From contig DASYXT010000115.1 in the NCBI GenBank assembly GCA_035934555.1, forward strand, positions 1-64,000: a stretch of DNA of 64,000 nucleotides, given 5' to 3'. Position 1 is the stretch's first letter, and every line of letters begins with the position of its first letter. Both the position numbers and the translations under genes were made by a program. Source of the DNA: DASYXT01 sp035934555. Its GTDB lineage: Bacteria > Verrucomicrobiota > Verrucomicrobiia > Limisphaerales > UBA8199. Positions 8,983-17,547 of the stretch are shown piece by piece. Below the pieces are notes generated by a model. The model had not been told where the DNA came from. It saw only the letters and a list, made by a program, of their open reading frames with translations, and searched no databases.

Positions 8983-9794
8983 CGAGCCGGGGGAGGCTGC
9001 GGATTCATGCGTTCGAAGTCTTGTTCGAGCGCGCCGCGATTGCCGTGTCGCTGCAGCCGTTGGCGGGCGGCCAATTCATCGGCCAGCGCTTCGATACTGG
9101 TGTAGCGGGTGAATCCGGTCGGTGGTGAAAACTGGTCCGGCGCGACGGGTTCGAGCCGCGGCTTGGCCAGCGTAAGTGTGAGAGCGGTGGCGTTGGTCAG
9201 CGCCATAATCCGCAGCGGGAGGTTTTGGAGTTCAGGCGCGCGGCAGACCTCGAAGCTAGCACTGGTAGCGTCGTTCAATTGGAACACACCGACAGCGACG
9301 GAGCAGAGCCGGCCGGCGATCTTTTCAGTCGCGGCAGGACGGGGTTGCCAAATCACGTTGGTCACCTGCACGCTGGAACTAATGGGGGCGTAGCCTTGCA
9401 ACGGCTCGCACAGTACGTAGCCGCTGGCACTCGCAACATTCCAAATGAAAGTGAAGCCGCCGCCGCGCGACGGTTTCTCTCCGGCTTGCGTCGCCTCGGG
9501 GACGAACAGCAACTGGGCACCGCGCCCGAGCAATTGGCCTGAGCCGCGTTGGTCTTTTTCTGGCATGGCCGGCGTTTCCATTTTCACCTGGGCGCTAAAG
9601 CCCGGAGTGTTGGTAAATAAGACCGCGATGGGGCCGTTGAGAAACGCGGGCACCTGAGGCGTGGGCACGCGGGTGAAGGCGGCCTCGCGTTCTTCATAGC
9701 TGGAACGGGAACAACCGGCGGCAAACATCAGCAGCGCCGCCGGAAAAAGCAGCGATACACCGAACCGCAAAAAGTAGCGCAGATTTTTAATCAT
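8979..9794 (-). CDS. hypothetical lipoprotein
   Basis: About 271 residues. The start at 9794 gives a clean lipoprotein signal (MIKNLRYFLRFG... MFAAGC), placing the protein on a membrane facing the periplasm. It sits 4 bases downstream of the SDR stop, and its stop overlaps the oxidoreductase start. The mature part has a beta-rich look with several Thr/Val stretches and a C-terminal motif PPTGFTRYTSIEALADEL. This is reminiscent of DUF4412-type periplasmic proteins, but I cannot confirm the family. An alternative upstream start at 9839 would lose the signal peptide. Confidence 0.65.
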   Translation of the reverse strand: MIKNLRYFLRFGVSLLFPAALLMFAAGCSRSSYEEREAAFTRVPTPQVPAFLNGPIAVLFTNTPGFSAQVKMETPAMPEKDQRGSGQLLGRGAQLLFVPEATQAGEKPSRGGGFTFIWNVASASGYVLCEPLQGYAPISSSVQVTNVIWQPRPAATEKIAGRLCSVAVGVFQLNDATSASFEVCRAPELQNLPLRIMALTNATALTLTLAKPRLEPVAPDQFSPPTGFTRYTSIEALADELAARQRLQRHGNRGALEQDFERMNPQPPPAR

Positions 9795-9798
9795 AGAG

Positions 9799-10575
9799 TC
9801 ATTGGGGCGCCGGCGCCTTCGAATGAATGCGCCGGACAATGGCGGAAGTCAACCGCGGCGGCGCGCGCCGGGACAGAAAAGAGGTCGCTTTGTTCATCCA
9901 ACCGGGGATGACCACGCGCTGGCCGCGCAGCAAACCGCGATAGCCCGCTTCAGCGACCGTCCGCGCTTCCATCATCGCCCAGGAATGTTCCATTTTTATT
10001 TTCGCGCGAGTGAAGAAGCGGCTGCGGGTCAGGCCGGGACAAACGGTGGTGACGGTGATACCCGAACCGTGCAACTCGACCGCCAGCGCGTACGAAAAAG
10101 AATATACGAACGCCTTGGTGGCATAATAGATGTTCATGGTTGGCCCCGGCTGAAACGCGGCGGTCGAGGCGACATTGAGAATGCGCCCGCGGTTTCGTTC
10201 GCGCATGGGCGGCAGAAAAAGGTGGGTCAATTCCACCAACGCAACCATGTTAACCTGCATCATCTCGGAAGAGAGGACCAGGCTCGAGTCGGCGAAGGCG
10301 CCGTAGCCACCGAAGCCGGCGTTGTTAACGAGAATGGAGATGGGCGTGTCGCGGAGCGATTGGAACACACGGCTGGCGGCTCCGGGTTGGGCCAGGTCCT
10401 GTGGTAGAGCTCGGGCCTGGATTTTTGAACTCGTTTCGAGTTCCTTAGCCAGGCGCGAGAGCGCGTCAGCGTCGCGCGCCAGCAGCACAAGGTTATGGCC
10501 GTGCTCGGCGAAAACTCTGGCGAACTCCTGCCCGATGCCGGCTGAGGCGCCGGTGATGAGAACCCAATCACCCAT
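9799..10575 (-). CDS. short-chain dehydrogenase/reductase (SDR)
   Basis: 258 residues, a classical SDR: cofactor motif TGASAGIG at about 8-15, NNAG at about 88-91, catalytic Ser-Tyr-Lys in NVASTAAF and YYATK. Arg/Asp positions after the second strand (LARD) suggest NADP(H) preference, as in classical SDRs that act on acyl or sterol-like substrates. First gene of a three-gene minus-strand operon. Nothing identifies it as PhaB, although the window contains a PHA operon 20 kb away. Substrate unknown. Confidence 0.87.
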   Translation of the reverse strand: MGDWVLITGASAGIGQEFARVFAEHGHNLVLLARDADALSRLAKELETSSKIQARALPQDLAQPGAASRVFQSLRDTPISILVNNAGFGGYGAFADSSLVLSSEMMQVNMVALVELTHLFLPPMRERNRGRILNVASTAAFQPGPTMNIYYATKAFVYSFSYALAVELHGSGITVTTVCPGLTRSRFFTRAKIKMEHSWAMMEARTVAEAGYRGLLRGQRVVIPGWMNKATSFLSRRAPPRLTSAIVRRIHSKAPAPQ

Positions 10576-10682
10576 GTCGCCGGCACGGTACAGCCGTCAG
10601 CGGCGCGGCGCAATGGCGCGCTGCTCGCCAAGGAATTGGCGGCGCTTGCAAAACCACCTCACTGACCGAACATTCAGGGCGG

Positions 10683-11540
10683 ATGAACGAAAGCACTGTG
10701 GTGCGGCGGTCGGTGCGCTGGTTGCCGCAATGGTGGACCGGCGTGCTGCTGGTCGCGGTGTGCTGGCCCCTGAATTGGTTATTGCCAAACAGTTCGATGC
10801 GCACCTCGTATTTATTCTTTCCGCTCTGGTTGGGGTATATCCTGGTGGTGGATGGGCTGGTGCAGAGCCGTTCGGGCAGTTCATTATGGACGCGGTCGCG
10901 GGCTGATTTTGTGCTGCTATTCCTCGCCTCCGCACCGGTATGGTGGATATTCGAGCTGTTCAACCAGCGCACGGCCAACTGGGAGTATCTCGGCGCTAAC
11001 GCCTTTACGCCTTTGCAGTACTTCCTGCTGTGCACGGTGTGTTTTTCGACGGTGATGCCGGCGGTGTTTGAGACGGCGGAATTGGTGCGCAGCTTCGAGT
11101 GGGTGCAGCGGCTGCGCAGCGGGCCACGGCTGGTCTCGACGCCGCGCCTGCAACTGGGTTTGTTCACCGCCGGCGGTGTGATGGTGGCGGCGACTTTGCT
11201 CTGGCCCAGGTATTGTTACCCGTTTGTTTGGTCCTCGCTGGTGCTGTTATTGGAGCCGATCAACGCCGCGCTAGGGCGTCCGCATTTGCTGATACCGTTG
11301 GGCCGCGGGGATTGGCGCCCGGTGCTCTCGCTCTCATTGGGAGCGTTGATTTGCGGGTTCTTTTGGGAGATGTGGAATTTTTACTCGTACCCCAAGTGGA
11401 TTTACCACACGCCGGGCGCTCAATTCCTGCACTTGTTTGAGATGCCGCTGCTGGGTTACGGAGGATATATTCCATTTGCGCTCGAACTCTACGAGGTGAA
11501 GAACCTGCTTTGGCCCCGCTCCCCGCGGCTGCAACTTTGA
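10683..11540 (+). CDS. multi-pass membrane protein, unknown function
   Basis: 285 residues with about seven hydrophobic segments (near 18-34, 40-58, 78-98, 115-135, 155-175, 185-205, 218-238), many Trp residues and a conserved-looking C-terminal block GFFWEMWNFYSYPKWIY. The number of segments and the aromatic-rich loops suggest a conserved integral membrane enzyme or lipid-handling protein, but no family was recognised. It is divergent from the SDR operon (107-base gap) and convergent with DUF1361. Confidence 0.6.
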   Translation: MNESTVVRRSVRWLPQWWTGVLLVAVCWPLNWLLPNSSMRTSYLFFPLWLGYILVVDGLVQSRSGSSLWTRSRADFVLLFLASAPVWWIFELFNQRTANWEYLGANAFTPLQYFLLCTVCFSTVMPAVFETAELVRSFEWVQRLRSGPRLVSTPRLQLGLFTAGGVMVAATLLWPRYCYPFVWSSLVLLLEPINAALGRPHLLIPLGRGDWRPVLSLSLGALICGFFWEMWNFYSYPKWIYHTPGAQFLHLFEMPLLGYGGYIPFALELYEVKNLLWPRSPRLQL

Positions 11541-11615
11541 CCAAACGCTGGTTCGATTTAGCACGCTCCACGCCCCCAGTGGCCGACCGCCAGGTCCGTT
11601 CCACGCTCCACAAAG

Positions 11616-12314
11616 TTAGTCGGCGCGGTTTGCTAATTGGGCGGGTTGCAACTGTGTCAGGCCGTAGAGCATCAGGTAAGCGACAAAGAGGAAGATGGCG
11701 AACAGGGCTGGGAACGCGTAGGAGTTGGATTGCGCCAATGGGTTGTCGGCCCATTGCCCAATCCCATGATACACCGCAACGGGTTTGAACAAGACGTCCC
11801 AACTATTCAAGCGCAGGAAGCGCCCGAGATAAATGCCGAAACTGCTGAGCACTGCGATTGCCGCGATGAACAGCCAACTGGCGACGCGGCCGAACATGCG
11901 CGCGACGACGCCCTGCATGAGGTATAGCGACAGAAAGCCCAGGATCAGGCCGGTCATCGCGCACATCAGGATCAACACCATATCGACCCAGAAATGCCCG
12001 TAATAGCGCGTCGTCAAGTGGGTCAGGTCGGTAAAAATATAAGGCGCGTTGGGGAAAAAGAGCAGCCAGGTGACGGCGAGGACATAAAAGCGCCAGTTCG
12101 GGTTGCGGCGGGCGCGGTACTCCTCGTTGGCGAGAAACGCGAACACCAATGGCAGCCAGGCCAGGAAGAGGTTCCAACCCAGCGCGGCGTACTCCATTTT
12201 GCCAGTCCAGGCCACCCGCGCCGCAACCAGCGCCAAGCTGGTCCCGGAGGCAAACATCAACGCGAGCATCGGCTTAACTGTTTCCGGCCGGAATGCCACT
12301 CGAAAAAATTTCAT
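11616..12314 (-). CDS. DUF1361 membrane protein
   Basis: About 232 residues, start at 12314 (MKFFRVAFRPETVK); the reading frame is open further upstream but would run into ispH. Six or so transmembrane helices and the DUF1361 signature FFPNAPYIFTDLTHL followed by a DVLFKP segment identify the family. Function is unknown. The gene lies 92 bases downstream of ispH on the same strand. Confidence 0.8.
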   Translation of the reverse strand: MKFFRVAFRPETVKPMLALMFASGTSLALVAARVAWTGKMEYAALGWNLFLAWLPLVFAFLANEEYRARRNPNWRFYVLAVTWLLFFPNAPYIFTDLTHLTTRYYGHFWVDMVLILMCAMTGLILGFLSLYLMQGVVARMFGRVASWLFIAAIAVLSSFGIYLGRFLRLNSWDVLFKPVAVYHGIGQWADNPLAQSNSYAFPALFAIFLFVAYLMLYGLTQLQPAQLANRAD

Positions 12315-12406
12315 AATTACGTCCCGGACTGCACTTCGACCAATATACCCTCCCCGCCACTCAATGTAACGACCCTCTTGGCCTGACAGAAGGGGCATGG
12401 TTGCGG

Positions 12407-13291
12407 CTAAGCTGCCTTCAAATCGCTCTGTTTGGCGTGATGGGATTGTGAATCCGCAATAGAGAGGTTCTGCAGCCAGTTCTCGACGGCTTGAATCGCG
12501 GCGTCCGGGGTGGACGTGCCGGCGGTGACTCCGACGGTGTCGGTTGCGATAAACCACTCCGGGCGCAAGTCCCCAGCGCCTTGCACATGGTGCACGCGGG
12601 CGCAGTGTTGCCGGCACGTATTGACCAGCTCGTGCGTGTTATTGCTGTGAGGGCCGCCGATGACAACTACGACGCAGCATTGGCGGGCTAATTCGACGGC
12701 GGCCGTCTGGCGCTGCTTGGTGGGCTGGCAGACGGTATCGACGAACCGGACTTCGGATTGGGGAAAGCGCCACCGGATTAGCTCGACGAGGCCGCGAACG
12801 CGTTCGAGGGGCTGGGTGGTTTGCGCGGCGAGCCCGAAGCGCGGCCGTTCCTCGAGCTCGAAGACGTCGGCGGCAGTAAGAACGACGTCGAAGCTGGCCA
12901 AATCCTCGGTGAGGCCACGGACCTCGACATGGCCGGGTTTGCCAATGATGACGGGGTGAAAGCCTTCACGGACGAGGTTGGCAACGGCGCGGTGGGCGAC
13001 GTGGACGAGGGGACAGGTGGCTTCGAGCACGGCTAACCCCCGGGAACGGACGCGGCGCAGCATGGCTTGGGAGGCTCCGTGGGCGGTAATCATGACGGCG
13101 GGGGTGGTAATGGCCTCGGTTTGCGAGGCCATGCGGATGCCCGCTGCCCGGAGGCCGGCCAGAACGGTTTCATTATGGACGAGGTCGCCGAGGATGGTGA
13201 GGGGCTGGAGGCGGGCTTCGGCCAAGGCGAGGGCGATGGCGTCGCGGACGCCGAAACACATGCCCAGATGTTCTGCACGGATAATTTTCAT
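12407..13291 (-). CDS. ispH: 4-hydroxy-3-methylbut-2-enyl diphosphate reductase
   Basis: 294 residues. IspH/LytB carries out the last step of the MEP isoprenoid pathway, making IPP and DMAPP with a [4Fe-4S] cluster. All three cluster cysteines are present (Cys12 in GMCFGV, Cys93 in EATCPLVH, Cys188 in DTVCQPTKQRQ). So are substrate-binding His39 (DLVHN) and His121 and catalytic Glu123 (GHVEVRG). The ATG at 13291 has no obvious Shine-Dalgarno. A -10-like TATACT (13316-13311) would start transcription only about 13 bases upstream, so the message may be nearly leaderless. A 19-bp operator-like site overlaps that -10. Confidence 0.95.
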   Translation of the reverse strand: MKIIRAEHLGMCFGVRDAIALALAEARLQPLTILGDLVHNETVLAGLRAAGIRMASQTEAITTPAVMITAHGASQAMLRRVRSRGLAVLEATCPLVHVAHRAVANLVREGFHPVIIGKPGHVEVRGLTEDLASFDVVLTAADVFELEERPRFGLAAQTTQPLERVRGLVELIRWRFPQSEVRFVDTVCQPTKQRQTAAVELARQCCVVVVIGGPHSNNTHELVNTCRQHCARVHHVQGAGDLRPEWFIATDTVGVTAGTSTPDAAIQAVENWLQNLSIADSQSHHAKQSDLKAA

Positions 13292-13296
13292 GGTAA

Positions 13297-13315
13297 GCTT
13301 TGCAACACAAAGTAT
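13297..13315. promoter_or_regulatory. operator-like site A upstream of ispH
   Basis: GCTTTGCAACACAAAGTAT contains the inverted repeat CTTTG-N5-CAAAG (13298-13312). It overlaps the TATACT -10-like box of ispH and ends 5 bases from the start codon. A second copy, identical at 17 of 19 positions when read on the other strand, lies at 14287-14305. Two copies over two promoters, with a winged-helix regulator gene between them, suggest an operator for that regulator. Confidence 0.55.
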
Positions 13316-13352
13316 ATGACCCCAGCCGGGGCGGTTTCGTTCAAATTGCTCC

Positions 13353-13661
13353 TTACTTAGGTTTGTTTTCCTGCACTAATGTCTCCAGCAGATTGATGTA
13401 TTGGGTGAAAGCTTTTCTGCCAGCCGGGGTCAAGGCGCAGGTGGTCAAGGGCCGGTTCTTGTGAAAGGATTTGGTGACGGAGAGGTAGCCGGCTTCCTGC
13501 AAGCTGCGGATGTGGGTGGTGAGGTTGCCATCGGTCATCTTGAGCGCATCGCGCATTTCGGTGAAGGAAAGTTCGGGGGAGGCGGCGAGGATGGACATAA
13601 TGGCGAGGCGCCCCTTTTCGTGAATGATGCGGTCGAGCTGGAGAAAGCCTTGCGGGTTCAC
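13353..13661 (-). CDS. winged-helix transcriptional regulator
   Basis: 102 residues. The sequence is a winged helix: helices around residues 9-26, recognition region MRDALKMTDGNLTTHIRSL, then a wing with KSFHKNRPLTTCALTPAGR. This resembles the small MarR/ArsR-like helix-turn-helix 27 family, which usually acts as a dimeric repressor. Its start overlaps the stop of the upstream membrane-protein gene by 4 bases, so it is the second gene of that operon. The operator-like site at 14287-14305 in front of the operon suggests autoregulation. Confidence 0.82.
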   Translation of the reverse strand: MNPQGFLQLDRIIHEKGRLAIMSILAASPELSFTEMRDALKMTDGNLTTHIRSLQEAGYLSVTKSFHKNRPLTTCALTPAGRKAFTQYINLLETLVQENKPK

Positions 13662-14281
13662 GTTTCATTCCTGCGCTGCTCGGTGAAGTAGAGGTAAACG
13701 CCGTAAGCGAGGTGCAAGCCGCCAAAGACGCCGCCCATCAACAGATGGCTGGCGGCCAGCGGAAACCCGCTCGCGTAGCAGCGCGAGGCCATAAAGCCGC
13801 AGCCCGATAAAGTGAATAGCCACCCCAGCAGCTTGATGCCGCGGTGCATGAAAAAACCGGCCGCCGTCAACGCGCAGCCGTAAAGGAGCATCCAAAAGCC
13901 GGGCAAGGCCGAAGGGGCGAGGAAGTCCCAGGCGGGGCAAAGGAGGCCAAGCAAACCGGCTGCAGCGCCGGCGAAGACGCCGGGCAACAGGGCCTGGGCG
14001 ATGCGCCGCGTGGGTGGGGACCAAAAGGGTTCGGCGTCCTTGAGGGTCTGGCGGCGAATCAGCAAAAAAGCGCCAACCAGAGCCAGGACGGCGATGGCGG
14101 CCCAGAGTCCGATGAAGGCGGGGCGGGAGTCCAGGGCCAGGAGGCGGCCAATGACGCCGCCGGCGATGCCAAGCGCGCCGACATAAATCATGATGGGGGC
14201 GAGGGCGCGCCGGTAAACCGCCGAACGCTCCATCAAGGTGCGAATGACCTGGAGATGCTCGGCGGCCCAGTTCGAGTCCAT
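13658..14281 (-). CDS. integral membrane protein paired with winged-helix regulator
   Basis: About 207 residues, start at 14281 (MDSNWAAEHLQVIRTLMERS); the frame is open upstream but without a plausible start signal. An amphipathic N-terminal helix precedes about five or six transmembrane helices. Paired membrane protein plus small winged-helix repressor operons are common in Acidobacteria and Verrucomicrobia. The function of the membrane protein is unknown. TTGACA (14317-14312, reverse strand) is a good -35, and the operator-like site lies between it and the ATG. Confidence 0.72.
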   Translation of the reverse strand: MDSNWAAEHLQVIRTLMERSAVYRRALAPIMIYVGALGIAGGVIGRLLALDSRPAFIGLWAAIAVLALVGAFLLIRRQTLKDAEPFWSPPTRRIAQALLPGVFAGAAAGLLGLLCPAWDFLAPSALPGFWMLLYGCALTAAGFFMHRGIKLLGWLFTLSGCGFMASRCYASGFPLAASHLLMGGVFGGLHLAYGVYLYFTEQRRNET

Positions 14282-14286
14282 GGGAG

Positions 14287-14305
14287 ATACTTTGTTATGC
14301 AAAGC
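14287..14305. promoter_or_regulatory. operator-like site B upstream of the membrane-protein/regulator operon
   Basis: The plus strand has CTTTG-TTATG-CAAAG (14290-14304). On the minus strand the 19-mer is GCTTTGCATAACAAAGTAT, 17 of 19 identical to site A. It lies 5 bases upstream of the ATG at 14281 and just downstream of a TTGACA -35, so a bound dimer would block transcription. Confidence 0.6.
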
Positions 14306-14507
14306 GTGGATTGTCAAGGGCGGTGGCAGCGGGTCATGGGGCTGTGCCGGCAAACGCACAGTTCCAACGCCGGGCAGAATGCGGCAGGCTGGGGCGAGCG
14401 TGAGCGTATGTGAGAAAGTGTCGCGACTTCCCCTAATTGGAAGATGGAATATGCATTTGCATTCGTAGCGCCGTTTCATATCCTGCTAACCTTGACGGTT
14501 TAGTCAA

Positions 14508-15650
14508 ATGCGACAATTCATTACGATCGCCCTCAACGCGTTCATGGAGCTAATTCGGCAGCCGGTGTTTCTGCTGCTGATGACGACCTCGGCGGGGTTC
14601 GAGATATTCCTGGCGACGCCCTATTATTTTGCGTTTGGGGATGAGCCGAAGCTGGTGAAGAACAGCACGCTGGCGGTGATGTTGCTGGCGGGGCTGCTCG
14701 GGGCGGTGCTGAGCGCGTCGGCGTCGCTGGCGCGGGAGTTGCGGACGGGGACGGCGCTGGCGGTGCTGGCCAAGCCGGTGGGGCGGGCACAGTTTATCCT
14801 GGCGAAATATATGGGGTTAATGATGGCGCTGTCGGTGCTGACGTATGTGAACCTGCTGGCGGCGCTGCTGACGAGCCGGATGGCGTTCGACGCCTACGGG
14901 TCAACGGATTGGTTCGCGGTGGGGATATTTGGGCTGGCGCTGGTGACGGCGTATGCGCTGGGGGGTTTTAGCAATTTTTTCCTGCGGCGGCCGTTTGTGT
15001 CGGATGCAGCGTTTGCGCTGGTATTGACGGTGTCGCTGGCGTTTGTGGTGATAAATTTTTTTAACAAAGACGTGCAGGCGCAGGCGTTCGCGACGGGGAT
15101 CGATTGGCGGATGCTGACCGCGGGTTTGCTGATCCTGTTTGCGGTGTGGATTCTGGCGGGTTTGGCGCTGGCCTGCTCGACGCGGCTGGATATTATCCCG
15201 ACGCTGGCGATTTGTTCGGCGCTGTTTTTGGTGGGGATAATGTCAGATTACATGTTTGGACGGCGGGCGGCGCCGGTGTGGCGGTATGAGCTCGAACAGG
15301 AAATGACGAGTACGCGGTGGTCGGACAGCCAGAAGGCGTTGCTGCGGGAGATGGTTCAGCGCTACGATAGGGACCACAACGGGTCGCTGGATGCGCAGGA
15401 GCGGGCTGCGATAACGCCCGCCGATAAAGCGCGAATGGCCCGCGCCGGGATGGGCGGGTCGCTCTGGGCATCGGCTCTTTACACGATCACACCGAACTGG
15501 CAGCTTTTCTGGCTCGCCGATGCGCTGGACTCTGGCAAGAGCACGTTTCACTGGGAGTATGTGGGCAAGGCGTTTGCCTACATGCTGGGGTATGTGGGGG
15601 CGGCGCTGACGGTGGGGATAGTGCTATTTGAAGAACGTGAATTGAGCTGA
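14508..15650 (+). CDS. ABC-2 type transporter permease with EF-hand insertion
   Basis: 380 residues. Hydrophobic helices near 15-35, 57-75, 100-125, 142-160, 172-188, 207-228 and 232-250, plus one near the C-terminus (355-375), fit ABC-2 permeases of the NosY/gliding type. Between the last two helices is a soluble segment, about 258-335. It holds a textbook EF-hand loop at 287-298, DRDHNGSLDAQE, with acidic/polar residues at loop positions 1, 3, 5, 9, 12 and Gly at 6. This suggests calcium sensing or a structural calcium site. There is no ATPase next to it; the nearest (22111-23325) lies in the same operon. First gene of a tightly packed run of genes to 26273. Confidence 0.83.
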   Translation: MRQFITIALNAFMELIRQPVFLLLMTTSAGFEIFLATPYYFAFGDEPKLVKNSTLAVMLLAGLLGAVLSASASLARELRTGTALAVLAKPVGRAQFILAKYMGLMMALSVLTYVNLLAALLTSRMAFDAYGSTDWFAVGIFGLALVTAYALGGFSNFFLRRPFVSDAAFALVLTVSLAFVVINFFNKDVQAQAFATGIDWRMLTAGLLILFAVWILAGLALACSTRLDIIPTLAICSALFLVGIMSDYMFGRRAAPVWRYELEQEMTSTRWSDSQKALLREMVQRYDRDHNGSLDAQERAAITPADKARMARAGMGGSLWASALYTITPNWQLFWLADALDSGKSTFHWEYVGKAFAYMLGYVGAALTVGIVLFEERELS

Positions 15651-15660
15651 GAGAAGACAA

Positions 15661-17538
15661 ATGGAACGAAATACACAGAGGAATGGGCTGATCAATTTCC
15701 TGATGCTGCTGCTGGTGGGGGTGTCGGCGTTCGCGGTGTCGCGGTATAGCGATTCGCTGGCCGGGCAGGTGTGTTCGGTGTTTCTGGGCCTGGGCATCCT
15801 GGTGGCGGCGGTGAGCTGGTTCCAGATGCGCCTGGAACAGAGTGAGCGGCTCGAGAAGCTGGAATTGGACGAACTGGCCCGCGCTCACGGGTCTTCGGCG
15901 CTTTTTGAGGCCAAAGACGCGGAGGTGTTTCCGGCGCAGCGGGCGCGGGAGCAGTTCGAGCGGTTTTTCGTGCCGGTGTTCACGGTGGTGATTTGCCTGA
16001 TACAGGCAGGCGGGGCGTGGCTGCTATGGCGCTGGCTGGCTCGGCCCGGCACGCAGGTGCCGCTAAAGCAGCCGATGGCGGGCTTGTTCCTGTTCTTTCT
16101 TTTTGCACTGTTATTGTTCCTGTTGGGGCGGTTTTCGGCGACGTTTGCGCGGCTGGAGCACCAGCGGTTGCTGCGGCCGAGCGCCAGTTATGTGTTGCTC
16201 AACGCGATCCTGTGCGGGTCGGTGGCGTGCGGCATCGTTGCGGTACAAGGAGGCGTTCCCCGAGCGGATTTTTATGTCGCGCTGGCGCTATGCGGGTTGC
16301 TGGCGATAACGGCGAGCGAGACACTGGTGGCGCTGGTGCTGGAGATTTACCGGCCGCGAGTGCCGGGCAAGATTGAGCGGCCGTTATACGAGAGCCGGTT
16401 GGTGGGGCTGCTGGGCCAACCGGAGGGCCTGATCACGACGGCTGCGCAAGCGATCGATTATCAGTTCGGCTTCAAGGTATCGGAAACGTGGTTCTATCGG
16501 TTTTTTGAGCGCGCGCTGTTCTGGCTAGTGCCGTTGCAGGTTTTGTTGCTGTTGCTCTCGACGAGTTTCGTCGTCATTGAACCGGGAGAGGAAGGGCTGC
16601 TGGAATTCCTTGGCCGGCCGGTGCCGGGGCGAACGCTGCTGGAGCCGGGAGCGCACCTCAAATGGCCGTGGCCGATCTCGAAGGTCTATCGTTACAGCAC
16701 CGACCGCATTCAGACGTTCAACGTGGGAGCGCCGTCGGCGGAGGATGAAAAGAACCGGGCAGTGCTGTGGGCCGTAGCGCACGTTGCCAAAGAGGAGAAT
16801 TTCCTGGTTGCGACGCACGAGTCCAGCTCGATGGAAACCAACCTGGATTCCAACCAGCATACGCCGCCGGTGAGCTTGCTGACGGTCAGCATCCCGGTGC
16901 AATACCAGATCACCGACCTGAAGAAATGGGCATACATCAACGAGGATGCCCCATCGCTGCTGCAGGATCTGGGGACGCGCGAAGTCGTCCGCTATCTGGC
17001 CTCCGCCGATGTGAACTACCTGATGGGGCGCGGCCGGCTGGAGGCCAGCCGCAAGCTGGTGGAGCTCATCCAGGCGGCGGTGGATGCCCGTCAACTCGGC
17101 GCCCGAATTATCACGGTGGGTCTGCAGGACCTGCACCCGCCGGTGAAAGTCGCCAAGGACTATGAAGCGGTGGTGGCCGCGCAACAGAAAAAGCAAGCCG
17201 CGATCCTCGAAGCCAGGTCCGACGAGATTCGCACCAACGCGCTGGCGGACGCCGATGCGACGACGACCATCAACACGGCGGAGGCCGAGCGCGTCAGACG
17301 TGTGGGAGGCGCGCTCTCGCAGGCGGGACTGTTCACCAACCGAATCCCGGCATTCGAAGCCGCGCCGGCGGTGTATGCCGAACGCGAGTATCTGCGCACG
17401 TTTGTGCGGGCGACGGCCAACGCGCGCAAGTACCTGCTTTTGACGACCAACACTCATGACGTCATCGTGTTTGACCTGCAACAGTCCGTGGCGGACAAAT
17501 TGCTCAACCTCAACGTGCCGCCTCCCAAGGCGAAGTAA
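15661..17538 (+). CDS. long membrane-anchored SPFH/HflK-family protein
   Basis: 625 residues, about twice a normal HflK. The N-terminal half has about seven hydrophobic segments (near 10-55, 105-125, 142-160, 180-230). After a further helix at about 285-303, the C-terminal half is an SPFH/band-7 domain (FVVIEPGEEGLLEFLGRPV, PGAHLKWPWPISKVYRY) followed by an Ala/Glu-rich helical region. SPFH proteins assemble into ring cages around membrane proteases (HflK/HflC with FtsH) or organise membrane microdomains. It is the first of three SPFH genes in a row, 10 bases after the permease and 9 before the next. Role of the added membrane half unknown. Confidence 0.83.
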   Translation: MERNTQRNGLINFLMLLLVGVSAFAVSRYSDSLAGQVCSVFLGLGILVAAVSWFQMRLEQSERLEKLELDELARAHGSSALFEAKDAEVFPAQRAREQFERFFVPVFTVVICLIQAGGAWLLWRWLARPGTQVPLKQPMAGLFLFFLFALLLFLLGRFSATFARLEHQRLLRPSASYVLLNAILCGSVACGIVAVQGGVPRADFYVALALCGLLAITASETLVALVLEIYRPRVPGKIERPLYESRLVGLLGQPEGLITTAAQAIDYQFGFKVSETWFYRFFERALFWLVPLQVLLLLLSTSFVVIEPGEEGLLEFLGRPVPGRTLLEPGAHLKWPWPISKVYRYSTDRIQTFNVGAPSAEDEKNRAVLWAVAHVAKEENFLVATHESSSMETNLDSNQHTPPVSLLTVSIPVQYQITDLKKWAYINEDAPSLLQDLGTREVVRYLASADVNYLMGRGRLEASRKLVELIQAAVDARQLGARIITVGLQDLHPPVKVAKDYEAVVAAQQKKQAAILEARSDEIRTNALADADATTTINTAEAERVRRVGGALSQAGLFTNRIPAFEAAPAVYAEREYLRTFVRATANARKYLLLTTNTHDVIVFDLQQSVADKLLNLNVPPPKAK

Positions 17539-17547
17539 CTTTTTTAC

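Noticed and set aside
16525..17481. 318-residue frame antisense to the long SPFH gene
   Set aside because: Low-complexity Arg/His product with no motifs; SPFH frame is convincing.
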